Source: Phascolomyces articulosus | Taxonomy: Eukaryota; Mucoromycota; Mucoromycetes; Mucorales; Lichtheimiaceae | DNA: 64,000 bases | Direction: 5' to 3' | Assembly: GCA_025677815.1 (NCBI GenBank) | Contig: JAIXMP010000008.1 | Coordinates: forward strand, 682,001 to 746,000 | Shown: positions 46,818 to 59,298 of the stretch, piece after piece | Layout of the letters: every line of letters starts with the position of its first letter | Numbering within the stretch: the stretch's first letter is position 1 | Notes under the pieces: generated by a model | What the model saw: only the letters and a program-made list of their open reading frames with translations | Database searches by the model: none | Told to the model about the DNA's origin: nothing | Made by a program: the position numbers and the translations under genes

Positions 46818-49800
46818 ATGGCAAAGGTATTTTACATTTATATGAAAAAGGACACCCGTTCCTTTTCTAATGATTGGACCATGGATGAAACAGGTCATAA
46901 TATTAATAATTTAACTCAATTGAAATAAATAGAAAGGGTTTGGTAGAAAAGGAGAGAAAAAGGTCATCAAGGCCAGTCGACCTGCCAGAGCCGATTGGAA
47001 AGAAGGCGTCAAAAAGAAACAAGTCGGTGTATCTGACATGACGCTTTTAACAAAGATTACCAATGAAGCAATCAATGAAAATTTGGAAAAACGTTGGAAA
47101 AACGGTGAAATTTATGCAAGTATTATTGTGGAAAAAAAGGGGAAGGGGAGAGAAATGGACTCCATCTAGATCTCGAAATAAACTCATCTCGGGTTTTCTT
47201 TTATTAGACCTATATTGGCCATGTGCTTATCAGTGTAAATCCTTTTCGGGACCTTGGCATTTATACTGATCAAGTACTAGGTAGTTATCGTGGAAAGAAT
47301 TTACTCGAGGTAAAACTATATACAATAATGAAAGGGGGAGAGGAAAGAGAGGGAATAGGGATATCTTGGATTAGACTTAAAGGCAAGGGCGAGCTGATCT
47401 ACTTTATTCCTGGTATTGTCCGAAGTGTTATATATGCGCTATCTTTTGATAGTCAATAGTAACAAGACGGAAATAATCACTTTGTACTAAAAAACATATA
47501 ATAAAATGAAATCTCGACAACTTTTATTCTGTTCCTCATTTTTAGATGCCACCCCATGTCTTTGCTATTGCTGAAGCTGCCTATCATCATATGAGTAGTT
47601 ATAAGGAAAATCAATGTGTTATTATTAGTGGTGAATCTGGTGCTGGTAAAACAGAAGCTGCTAAGCGAATTATGCAATATATTGCTGCTGTCTCGGGTGG
47701 CGGTCAAAATTCATCTATTCAGGAAATTAAAGATATGGTCTTGGCAACAAATCCTTTATTGGAAAGTTTTGGCTGTGCTAAAACATTGAGAAACAACAAT
47801 TCGAGTCGTCACGTAAGTTCTTTTTTTATCTGAATTGAAAGTGTCTACGATAATAAAAATGACACATTGGAACTAAATTCTTTTTTTCTCCAGGGTAAAT
47901 ATTTGGAAATTCAATTTAATGCTCAAGGTGAACCTGTTGGTGCCGTCATTACCAACTATTTATTAGAAAAGGTAAAGTTCTATTAATATTGTTGTTTTAA
48001 ATGATATGATTAACCTTGTTTTTGCTGTTTTAGAATCGTGTTGTTGGTCAAATTGAAAATGAACGAAACTTTCACGTATTTTATCAATTGACAAAAGCTG
48101 CTCCACCGGAATATCAAGGTAATAATAATCATTTTCAAGAGACACTAAAGTGTATTAATTCAATTTAACTGTGGTTTAAATTTCTTTGTGTTACGAAACT
48201 TTTATATTTCTATACAATATATAGAGGCTTATGGGTTACAAGGTCCTGAAAGCTTTTTGTATACCAGTCGTAGTGGATGTTTGGATGTAGAAGGAATCAA
48301 TGATGTTACAGAATACAGTGAAACAATCGTAAGTCGCAAAAGGAACAAGATTTATATAGTGCATGTTGAAATAATGTCGATACTAATACAAAACAAAAAA
48401 TTCAATAGAAAGCAATGGATATTGTTGGATTGCAAAAACATGAACAGGATGAAATCTTTAAAATGTTGGCTGTCGTTTTATGGTTGGGCAATCTTCTGTT
48501 CGTTGAAGGAGATGATGGAAATGCAGCAATCTCTGATCCAGATGGTAAGGAAACTACGAAAAAATCGAAAGCTATGTATGGGCTATTTTTTTTTTTGGTT
48601 TTCTCACATGATATTCTCTTTATTTTATTTTTAATTAGTCGCCAATTTCATTGCATACCTTATGGAAGTGGATGGTGAATCATTGTCAAAGGCTTTGACC
48701 AGTCGTGTCATGGAAACACAACGTGGTGGACGAAGAGGTATATTTGAAAGGAAGAAGAGAAGCTATAAAATGGATAAACATGGGGGTTTAGTTTATTTAT
48801 TTGATATGTGATTCAATGTGGGATTTCTATAGGAAGTGTTTATGAAGTACCATTGAACGTAACTCAAGCAACTGCTGTACGTGATGCTCTTGCAAAAGCC
48901 GTCTACGAACGGTTGTTTGAATGGATTGTTCAACGTGTGAATTTATCATTACAAACCCGTGGTGGAGACCAATACGTGATTGGTGTATTGGATATCTACG
49001 GTTTTGAAATTTTCGACGACAACAGTTTCGAACAACTCTGTATCAACTATGTGAATGAAAAACTACAACAAATTTTCATTGAATTGACACTCAAGGCAGA
49101 ACAAGAAGAATACGTTCGAGAACAAATTCAATGGACACCTATTAAATTTTTCAATAACAAAATTGTATGTGATCTTATTGAAGAAAAGCGACCTCCAGGA
49201 GTGTTTGCTGCTTTGAATGATGCATGTGCAACAGCCCACGCCGATCCCAGTGCTGCTGATAATTCGTTTGTGCAACGTCTCGGCTTTTTGTCATCCAATG
49301 CTCACTTTGAATCGCGTGGATCCAAATTCTTGATCCGCCATTATGCTGGTGATGTGTTGTACAACGTCGAAGGCATGACAGATAAAAACAAGGATTCTTT
49401 GCTAAAGGATTTGTTGAATTTGGCTGCTGCTTCTACCAATTCTTTTATTGCTCAAACACTGTTCCCTGAACGTATTGATCCCAATTCCAAGAAGAGACCT
49501 CCTACTGCAGGTGACAAGATCAAATTATCTTGCAATGCACTTGTCACGAAGTTGATGCAATGTCATCCAAGTTACATTCGTACCATCAAACCGAATGATA
49601 ATCGAAGCTCTTCAGAATTTAATGATAAACGTGTACTTCATCAAGTTCAGTATCTTGGTTTATGTGAGAATATTCGCGTCCGTCGCGCTGGTTTCGCGTA
49701 CAGAACAGTAAGTAACATTATTTCTCTTGCAATCTTTCAATGATAACGAATAGGAAGGAATAAAAAATATAGGTATACTAATTCTATACGAAATAATGAA

Positions 49801-52122
49801 ATGGAATAGACGTTTGAGAAATTTGTTGAACGTTTCTATTTGTTATGTCCTGCAACAGGTTATGCTGGTGATTATATTTGGCAAGGAGATTCTGTGAGTG
49901 GTTGTTTGGAAATCTTGAAACATAACAATATTCCCCAGGATGAATGGCAAATGGGTACTTCCAAAGTCTTTATCCGTCATCCAGAAACAGTAAGTTCTTT
50001 TATCTTTCTCTCTTGCTCTTTTTTAAGGTGTCTAAGGGTAATTTACTAATTAATATTTTTTCTTTTGAAGATCTTTGCATTGGAGAATTTGCGTGACAAG
50101 TACTGGCACAACATGGCCACACGTATTCAAAGAGCTTGGCGTGCCTATGTTCGCTACAAGTGGGAATGCGCACGTAAGATTCAACGTTTCTGGAGACAAA
50201 ATAAATACAACATTGGTTACTTACAAGCACGTGAATATGGTCATGAACTTTTGGGTGGTCGTAAGGAGCGTCGTAGATTCTCATTATTAAGTATGCGTAA
50301 ATTCACTGGTGATTATCTTGATGTCAGAGGTGGTACTGGTTTAGCTACCATGATTCGCAATGCGTTGACTCTTAAAGGTAAATTTTTAGTTTGGTATGGA
50401 TATAAATGAAGGGATATCCAAGTTCAACACATGTTAAGTTTAATCTTTTTTTTTCATTTGACAAAGGTGGCGAAGAAGTTGTCTTTAGTATGCGTGGTAT
50501 GACATTGGTACCTAGAGCAATGAGATCTAGTGTTCCAAGTCCACGTACACTTGTCTTGGTAAGAATTATATTTATCTCGTATCAATACATATCTGTTCTA
50601 GTTGATGGCTTTAACAATAAATCTGGTATTTTTTTTGGATGGTAGACAAATCAAAGTCTTCACGTTCTGGTGACTACTAAAAATGGAAAGATGATTACTA
50701 TGACAGACGAAAAGATCCTTTCGTTGAATGTTATCAGTAGTGTTAGCACATCGACACTTCGTGATGATTGGATTGTATTACATGTGGACAACTCGCCTGA
50801 TGGTGATACCATCCTCTCTTGTATCTTCAAGACAGAACTTATGGTACATCTTGCACAACAATCTGGCGGTCGTATTCGTGTAGATGCCACACCTCAAATC
50901 CAATACAAGAAGAAGGGTGGGAAAACGGTGACAATGAAATTTGTCAAGAATGAAAAGATTCCACGTGATGATGTTTACAAGAGCCATGTTGTCAATGTAC
51001 CTTCTGGTGAATCTGCTAATAGTGGTAAGTAGCACGAAAGAATGTTAAAACAAAAAACCGTCTTGCCTAACTCTTATCTTTTTATTAGCATCCATGCCAC
51101 CTTGTCCTACGAAACCTCGATTAACAGCAACCAGTTCGCGAAAACCTGCTGCAAGAAAGCCAGCAGCTTCAGCGGCCCGTTCAGCACCTCGACCTAAGCC
51201 TGCTGCTGCTATTTCCAGTCCAGCTACCAGTAGACCTTTACCACCTATTCAAAACAATGCTCGTCCTACTCCCCCACCACCTCCACCCGCACCGGCCACA
51301 CCTTCTCATCCACAGTTTAAGGCTATTTATCCATTCCAATCGCAAGAAGCTGGTGAAATTGCATTCGAAAAGGATGATCTTTTGGAAATTGTTGAAAAGG
51401 ATGAAAATGGTTGGTGGTTAGCTCGTAAAGATGGTAAAGAAGGATGGGTTCCTAGCAATTATCTCGAAGAATATGTTGCGCCCAAGCCTACACCAGCACC
51501 TCCACCTCCACCTGCTCGTCGAGCTGCTCCCCCACCTCCACCTTCTGCTGGTTCCGCTACATCCTCATCACCTAAACCACGTTCCAGTATTTCACCTCCT
51601 TCTATCGGTGGTGGCTCTACAGCACCAGTGGCAGTAATGCCTGGTATTGCTGCTCCTTCATCCAATGGTGTACCTCCATGGAAAGCACAATTGGAAGCTA
51701 GAAAGGCTGCCGCTGCTGGTGGTAGTGGCGGTTCACCTGCTCCTACCCCAGCCCCACGCCCCGGTCCTGGTGCAGCACCTGTTCCTGCGGCACGAAGAGC
51801 ACCACCTGCTCCTGGACCTAAACCTGCCATTCCTGCTAAACCAAGTACAATGGGTAAACCTGTTATTCCAGCAAGACCCGGTAGTGGTGCTCCTACTCCT
51901 GCTCCTCGTGCACCTCCACGACCTACATCCACTTCGCCTCCCTCTAATGCTGCTGCTTCATTGGCAGATGCTGTAAGTGTTATTAAATGACCTTGATAGT
52001 TTTATTTCTATAGTTTTTTTTTCAGAATTCTAATTAGTTTTTGTTTTCATCTCTTATAATAGATCCGTGCTAGGCGCCAACAACCACAACATCAGCAACA
52101 TGAAAGTGATGACGAATGGTAG
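46818..52122 (+). CDS. Class I myosin (Myo5/MyoA type) with SH3 and Arp2/3-binding tail
   Basis: Many exons from [20 protein letters not shown] to TAG at 52120. Fungal myosin I drives actin-based endocytosis at cortical patches. Motor: [41 protein letters not shown]-loop [17 protein letters not shown], switch [16 protein letters not shown] and switch [22 protein letters not shown]. The TEDS-site Ser in [13 protein letters not shown] is the PAK-kinase target in the family. Two IQ motifs follow ([20 protein letters not shown] and QRFWRQNK), then the membrane-binding TH1 region ([20 protein letters not shown] to [17 protein letters not shown]). An Ala/Pro-rich TH2 region comes next. The SH3 domain ([40 protein letters not shown]) is followed by a Pro-rich stretch and the acidic end ESDDEW, the Arp2/3-activating motif. 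All motor residues are intact. Full-length for the family. Confidence 0.95.
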
Positions 52123-52552
52123 CTTGTATTAAGTTCGTAGATCAAATCATAGATATTATTTTTCTCTCTCCCACATAACCCACCAAACTCTTTCTTTTTT
52201 TCCTCTCCTATCACTTAACCTCAATTCATCTTCATCTTTTATTCTCTCTTATCTTGATATGTGTTGAAGTTTATATATTACATTATTCCATCTTACTTTC
52301 TAAACAATACACACATTACCCAAAAAAACGAGTTTATTATTTTCTTGTTTCCTTTTTTCATCGAGTAAAAAAACTAAGACTTTTTTTTCTATATCACTAC
52401 ATAATTGAATAAGTGTAGATATTAAGGGATGATTAAGAGTGGTGAAGTTTCACTGTTTCATGCGATATTTTTCAGACACAGAGATATAAAGAGAGATAGT
52501 GCATGAATTTTCTTTTTTTCTTCTACTTTTCATCAATTTTCTAGAAACGATC

Positions 52553-53923
52553 ATGTCAAATAATCCATTTGATACAAATTTTGCATCCCCACCACCCTCA
52601 TCAACAAGAACAAATCAACCAAGTCCATTTGATAAAGGTTCTGATGAAGATGATACTTATCATATACTGCGTAATAGGGAACCAGCGTCTCCTCTCAATG
52701 AACCTCAGTGGAATAGTAGTAGATATCATCATCATCAGCAGCAGCAAGAGCAATATCAGCCATCTCTTTTTAAAAAACAACCACAAAGATCAGAATCACC
52801 GAGATATGCCGAACAAAGTCAGTATAGAAGATATGACTATATGGATGATGCAACAACAAATGAATCACGACGAACAAAGTATAACAATAGGAGAAACGGT
52901 GGCATTTCAACAACTGAAAGGAGGGTACGATACACTGAAACCAATCATGACGATAAAGATACTACTCCACAAAGTGGATGGAGATCAAGATACGGTGCAA
53001 ATGAGCGGAGCGATTGTTATAATGGTACAGGTCGTGGTGATACATTTGCAAGCCAAACAAGGCAACATTCAAGATACAGATCCGAGTTTGATAATGACAG
53101 CAACCACGGAGAAGATCTGTATGGTACAAGTCGATTTGCCGATGATGAAAGTGAACAACAGGTGGATCGGATTAAACAGAATATACGTAATGTCAAACAA
53201 GATACATTACAGAGTACTCGAAATGCTGTACAAACAATTCATGCAACACAGGATACTGCAGGTCAAACCCTCGCTAATTTAAATGAACAAGCAGGTATAT
53301 AATAATTACATAACCCCCTCCCCTTCAAATTTCTCAATGAAAAAGATCGCCGTATGTAACTCCATTAAAAAAACTTAGGCCAAATTGCATCGATTGATCG
53401 AGATTTGGGGGTGGCGAAGGAACAAGCAGATGAAGCAGCACAAAAAACACGCTATCTTAAACGACTCAATCGATCCATCTTTATACCAGCGTGGAAGAAC
53501 CCGTTCAATAAAAAGGCTCGAGAACGACAAAAGATGGAACAGGAACAGTTGACACATGCAGAAGCACTCGATGATCGAGATAATGCTCGTCAATTTGAAT
53601 ATGAATCCCAAGCACGTATACAACGTGCACAACAACGTATGAACAATAATAATGCTTCATCCACAATAACCAACGATCGATCGCAAGCGGATAGAAATCG
53701 ATATCAATTTGAAGCCGATGCCGAAGATGATGCCATGGAAGACGAAATTGACCAAAATCTGAATCTGCTAGGTTCAGCCACTAAGAATTTGAAACAAATG
53801 GCCAATACCATGGGAGAAGAAATTGATAGTCAAAATAAACATTTAGAAAAGGTGATTGACAAGGTGAATCCTGTCAACGAACGCATATTTAGTACAACGC
53901 AGCAGTTGAACAGAATAAAATAA
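52553..53923 (+). CDS. SEC9: Sec9/SNAP-25-type plasma-membrane SNARE
   Basis: Two exons (52553-53294; second from about 53379 to TAA 53923) joined within AlaGly-Gln give about 428 aa. Sec9 supplies the Qb and Qc helices of the exocytic SNARE complex with Sso and Snc. The N-terminal half is disordered and Gln/Arg/Asp-rich, starting MSNNPFDTNFASPPPSSTRT and carrying NPF and SPF motifs that may bind EH-domain proteins. The first SNARE helix runs from ESEQQVDRIKQNIRNVKQDT through HATQDTAGQTLANLNEQAGQ and IASIDRDLGVAKEQADEAAQ. The second is MEDEIDQNLNLLGSATKNLK and ANTMGEEIDSQNKHLEKVID. No transmembrane segment or Cys palmitoylation cluster is seen, as in yeast Sec9. The start at 52553 was preferred over an in-frame ATG at 52499 with a hydrophobic extension. 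Confidence 0.9.
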
Positions 53924-54045
53924 TTATATATATTTTTTAAGCCACAGCGGTGCTAGTGGAGACATAATTGTAACACCCAATGAGGTTACCCCCATCTTTT
54001 TTTTGGAAGCCCTTTCGCTTTTTCTCTCTTTTTACTTGTAATAAG

Positions 54046-56075
54046 ATGGGGTCCATGTTTTCAAAAGAGCAAGCAACACCAGCACAAGCTGCTGGAAGTT
54101 CAGCAGAAGGTTCACCGGCTCAAGCAGGTCAAAAACGGAAGAATAACAGAAATGACATATCAAAATCGCAAAAGAAGCGTTTCAAGACAGGCAAAGAACG
54201 TAGAGACCATTTCCAAAAGAATAATACTTGGGCAGCTAAAAGTAACCAAGAACGGCCACCACAAGCAGAAGGCGAAAAGGAAGATCGTTTGCCCAAGAAA
54301 AAAGTAGCATTACTCATTGGTTTCAATGGCACTGGTTATCAAGGAATGCAATTGTACGTCATAGGAAAAAAAAAGAAACAGAAAGATATGCGGCACTCCC
54401 AAAACGAGATATTGATAAAGGAGATGTGGAATGGATTAGTGTCGCCGGAGCAACTTACATTGTAACATTTGGATATTGTTAGGAATCCTGGTGCTAAAAC
54501 TATTGAAGATGATATTTTCCAAGCATTATGTAAGGCAGGCGCCATCTCTAAAGCAAATTCAGATGATCCAAAGAAGGTAAGTTATTTGAATCGGAATCCT
54601 GTTTTCCGCCCAATACCGTTATTTATCTGATTTTTCTTCAATTTTAGAGTGCATGGATGAGAGCTGCACGAACTGATAAAGGTGTCCATGCTGCAGGAAA
54701 CGTGTTATCGTTGAAAATGAGTATGCCAGGAGATGACATCGTAAGCGATATTAATTCACATTTACCGGAGCAAATCCGAGTATGGGGTAATACAATTTTT
54801 TTTTGGTACAAAAGAGAGAGTGAGAGATGGAATATTGACTGGTTTGTATATTTCCATTAGGTTACGTTGTAACAAAACGGTCATTCCATGCCAAAACTGG
54901 ATGTGATTCACGTATTTACGAATATTTGTTACCATCGTATGCGTTCATGTCACCAACAAAGAAAGAATTAAAGAAGGAACAGGAACATGAAAACGATTTG
55001 AAACTTGCTTATGGAGAAGATATCTTTTACTTACCTCGAAGCACACCAGAAGAACTCAAGGCTAAGGAGAGTTATCGTATAAGCGAAAAGGACCTTGCCA
55101 AGTTTAGAGAAGCGATGGGTATGTATCAAGGTACACATAATTTCCATAACTTCACTATTGGCCGTGGCGCAGCGGACAAGAGTTGTTTCCGTTATATTAT
55201 GAGTGCAAAGGTAATTGGATGATAAGGTCGGATCGCTTTATTTTGTTTACGAAAGAGAATTTGCGTGAATTTTGTTTTCAATTGACTGACATAAATATGT
55301 ATAACAAACAGGTGGATGACCCTATTTACATTAATGGCGTTGAATGGTTGAGCGTGAAATTACATGGACAATCTTTTATGTTACATCAAATTCGAAAAAT
55401 GATTTGTAGGTTTTTATTTGAATAATAGGAGATTTGGGTGTTATCGTTATGAAACTAACATTTATTTATTTATTTTTACAAGCGATGGCACTATTGTCTA
55501 TACGAAGTGGGACCCCTTTGAAGATTATTGAAAGCGCATTTGGTTCTGATCGTATCAATATTCCCAAAGCACCTGCTTTAGGTCTATTACTCGAAAGGCC
55601 CATTTTTGGTTCATACAACAGACATGCTCAAGATGAAAAGAAAGGTCAAACATATCGTGATGGTATTGATTTTGAACCTCATAAAGTAAGTTGGACGGAG
55701 AGAAAATGGATTATTTGAAAAATGAACGTTCAACGTCGTTTGTTATCTTTAGAATTATAATATACTCATTCTTGTTCTTATTAGGAAAAAATTGATGCAT
55801 TCAAACGAGAATGGATCTATAAAAAGATTTTCGAAGAAGAACGAGAGAATGCACAGTAAGTTTACTAGAGTATATAGAAAAAGAGAATATTGGAAACAAG
55901 TTTGGAATTCTAACTCATCTTCTGATATAGCTTTGATCATTTCTTGTCTCATATCGACTGTGCAATTGGCCCCGATTATTCATACTTGAATAGTGAAGGT
56001 ACCATACCCGAGGAAGCCCTTATTACTACCAAATTCAATGCCAAACCGGCACCAGCAGATGATGAAGATGCTTAA
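54046..56075 (+). CDS. PUS1: tRNA pseudouridine synthase Pus1 (TruA family)
   Basis: Multi-exon gene from [20 protein letters not shown] to TAA at 56073. Pus1 converts uridines at several tRNA positions and in U2 snRNA to pseudouridine, in nucleus and often mitochondria. After a basic N-terminal tail, the TruA core follows: [19 protein letters not shown], then [20 protein letters not shown]. The catalytic loop is [20 protein letters not shown] with the active Asp. Next are [57 protein letters not shown] and [20 protein letters not shown]. The acidic C-terminus is PAPADDEDA. All family motifs are intact. An in-frame upstream ATG at 53980 would add 22 residues (MRLPPSFFWKPFRFFSLFTC then NK) that look like a mitochondrial presequence. 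It starts about 120 bp after the Sec9 stop. Confidence 0.93.
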
Positions 56076-56279
56076 TAAATAAAACAATTTTTATTTTTTC
56101 ATAACTATTGCTAATTAAATATTATATATATATACTTTGTATATACTTGGGATGTCATTTTTACATGATATAAAAACACACAAAATAATAAATTATTCTA
56201 AAATTTGGTTTCAAGATGTTTATATGGAATCAATCGTGAACATATTTCAGTAGAATGGTTTATTTATTTTTTCTCCTGT

Positions 56280-59118
56280 TCAGGGACAATTTTTTGCCCA
56301 TTGTTTTTTGGCAAATTTAATCCACATGGTATCAGTTTTTATCTCTGGATCTCCATAGACCGGTTCAACATTGACTTGTTTACCAAGTACCTTATTTGTT
56401 GCATTTTTTACATAGGGGCCACTATAATCAGTGAATACAATATCCACCGTTGGGCTATCGGGAAGTTTGGAGCCAACAAAATGAGGTAATTCATATTCAG
56501 GTCGACGTATATGTTTTGTATCATCACCTAAAAATTGTGTAATATAATATGTTTAGGATGCAATAGGATGGTAGATTATATACTATAAAAAAATCAAAGT
56601 CATAAACAAAAAAGTGTTCACACTATGCGTACCATCTGTTCCAAGGTCATCACTTGTGGTATAACCGGGTATGAGTATTGTACTTCGATCTAAATAACTT
56701 TGAAAGCCACTAACATCTTCACAAGAGAATTGGTTGTTAAAATTGAAGAAGCGTTTCGTTGATTTTTTTGTATGTCCATCACCAAAATATGCCTTGTTCG
56801 ACTCGATAAGAATATTAACTGCTGTTTCAGTTGGGATATCCGGAATGTATTGGAAGCCATTTATAAACGGTGATACTTGTTCAACATTATCCAATGTAAA
56901 GGCACCTTTATAGATATCGAAACGAGTTGTTCCGGTATCAAATATAAAGAAAGGCGGAATCGACCTAGTTTCATCTTTAATGGCTATGGGTAGTACTTCT
57001 ATAAAAAGTCGTCAAACCATTAATTTCGAGACAATCTGATAAAAAAAAATAATAGAACAATGATATACTATACAGTTTTATACTAAGTAGTCATTATTAC
57101 CATTTATTGTCAATGTATATATGCTTGAAGTATCATTGACTGGAACATCTGTGCGATAATAATCCTGTGGAGCACAACCAATTGGCTTTACGAGATCAAG
57201 TTTATTTCTCCATTTAGTAATATTTTTTGTGATGCTTTTACCCATATGAGTATCAAAATTATCGACATCTCCATCGTCAGTAGAATGAAAGATATAGGTA
57301 GCACGGTTTTGATCCAAGTAGCGTCGATTAAAGATAAGATTTTCGGGTGGAGTAGTATATTGTTCATTATCGTCGCTGCTTTGATGTATTAAACGTTGTT
57401 TAGAAAATTTTTGTTGTTGGATTCCTTGAATTGAGAAAAAACCAACAGATTCCATGAATCTTCCTGATGCAATACCAGCCGACCATTCATCGTAAACAGC
57501 AAAATCACGGATGTGCAAATGACCACCAAGGACAGTGATAGGGATATAAGGATAGTGATCTCGGATTGCATTACGTACAACAGTCAAATCTTCTAATCGG
57601 ATACCAGCATGGCCGATAAGAACCTATTATTGGTGTATACGATATAAAAACTGGTCATGATTTTTCACTCTCTCTGTATCGTTGATCTGGGATAAATTTA
57701 TGTTGCTATTCCAATAAAATAGAACTTACAACCACATCAGGGGTGTGAGATGTCAAAGTTTCAGTGAACCATGGTTCTTTGATTTCTTCTTCAGCTTTTT
57801 GAATAACTGACATGTTTCCATTCCCTTTAAAATCAAATAAAAATCCAAATGCTAAAACACGAGTACCAAATTCTCCTTCAAAATAGGTATACTTATCACT
57901 ATAAAATAGGTGGGTTAATGGATAAATAGATGCATACGTTATAGATTTGAAAATAAATAAAAACAAAGGCCGCGTGATACTTCTACGTTACCCGAATGGA
58001 ACAGTTTCACCATTATGTAAATCTTTATAATAAACATTCGATGCAAGGTAACGACCATTCCATTTTGGTATAAAGTTATGGTAGGTATCTTCTATCACCT
58101 CGTTCACTGAGTATAACAAAAGTATATAAAATAAATATGCATGTCAAATTTTACCAATACACATATAGCTAAGCTGGAGTTGATCTTTAAAAAACATGAG
58201 ATCTTGTGATTACGTACAATAAAGTTCATGGTTCCCTGTGCAGCGGTTTATATAAAAAAAATGCCGTGGATTTAGTTCCAGAAATCCTATTGGTATTATA
58301 TAAATAAATCATACCAATCGTACATACCGACAGTCAATAAATCGTAAGGGATATGAGATAAAATAGGTTGACTTATTTCACCATGAGGACTTGTAGTATC
58401 ACTTAATCCATTGCCTAAGAGTCATCAAATATGTAATATTAGTCTTTTTTGTTTGTAACACCATGCTGCTGGTTACTTGATCAATTGACAAATTCGGTAA
58501 TATAGTAACAAAGAAAAAAGAACCGAAACTCACCATCATGGGTATCTCCAGTATCTACCACGAAAAGGTCCTTTTTCAAGGATCGCGCTTTTTCTTTCAT
58601 ACGAATCTAACATTCACCATGGTTATTTTATAAAAATGATAGCATATTTTTATATATATACATATATACATACTACAAAAGAGTAAAGATCGCCAAGATC
58701 ACCATTATATGAGGCTTCTTTTACATGTCCCTGAAGATTGAATGATAAAGAGCTGTTAATAAACGAAAAATAATATGGTAATCATCTTGAATATAGTAAT
58801 AAAGTAGCAATCTTGGTAGAATATGATTTTTTTATCAGACCTCAAGCCATCCTATATAAAAGTAAAGTGTAAGTTATAAGAAGATAAGTCAGTTTCTGAA
58901 TTTTATAAAAAAAAAAAAAAAAAACTGGAAAATTTATCGTTACCATGGATATCAGTTGTGTGAATAAAATTCAAGTCACCCCATTCCAAAGGGTTCAAGT
59001 GTAGTTTTGGTGTTGCTGGTACATTCGGTTGTTCACGTCTCTCCAATGTATTTGACGAAAGAGGAAAAGAATGGACAGAAACAATAAACAACGTCAGAAA
59101 CACCAGATAGATAACCAT
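56280..59118 (-). CDS. Secreted or vacuolar 5'-nucleotidase-like metallophosphatase (yeast Yhr202w type)
   Basis: About ten exons read leftward from MVIYLVFLTLFIVSVHSFPL to TGA at 56280. The first 18 residues are a signal peptide. Calcineurin-like phosphatase motifs follow: LNFIHTTDIHGW (metal-binding Asp, His), VVDTGDTHDGNG (Asp, Gly-Asp), GNHELY (His), LIGHAGIRLED and TVLGGHLHIRDFAVYDE (GH..H motif). The C-terminal domain resembles the 5'-nucleotidase substrate domain (FFIFDTGTTRFDIYKGAFTL) and ends TMWIKFAKKQWAKNCP. Several N-glycosylation sequons are present (for example NDTS). The motif order and the DTGDTHDGNG variant match the fungal Yhr202w-like group; the exact substrate is unknown. 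Exons are short and some borders near 58.1-58.9 kb are approximate. It converges with Pus1. Confidence 0.85.
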
Positions 59119-59298
59119 TAATATAATTATATATATAGAAAAGAAGGAAGTTGGAAAGAAAGAAGGGGAAGCGTTTAATTAGGGGGTTGAAACCCTTTAT
59201 AGTTACTGTGTTCGGCTGAAAAATTTACCATTTCTGTTGATATCCATATTAATCAGAACAACTCAGTTTTTACTTCTTAACGTTAGACACCTAACTTA
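59119..59298. promoter_or_regulatory. Shared divergent promoter of the phosphatase and GGPP synthase genes
   Basis: 180 bp between the two start codons, containing AT-rich and purine-rich stretches. No known binding site was recognised. Confidence 0.45.

Noticed and set aside
51459..51932. Minus-strand frame of 157 codons rich in Gly/Ala
   Set aside because: It is the antisense shadow of the Pro/Ala-rich myosin tail.
52499..52552. N-terminal extension of Sec9 starting MHEFSFFLLLFINFLETI
   Set aside because: A hydrophobic leader is out of place on this cytosolic SNARE; the NPF-containing start at 52553 fits better.
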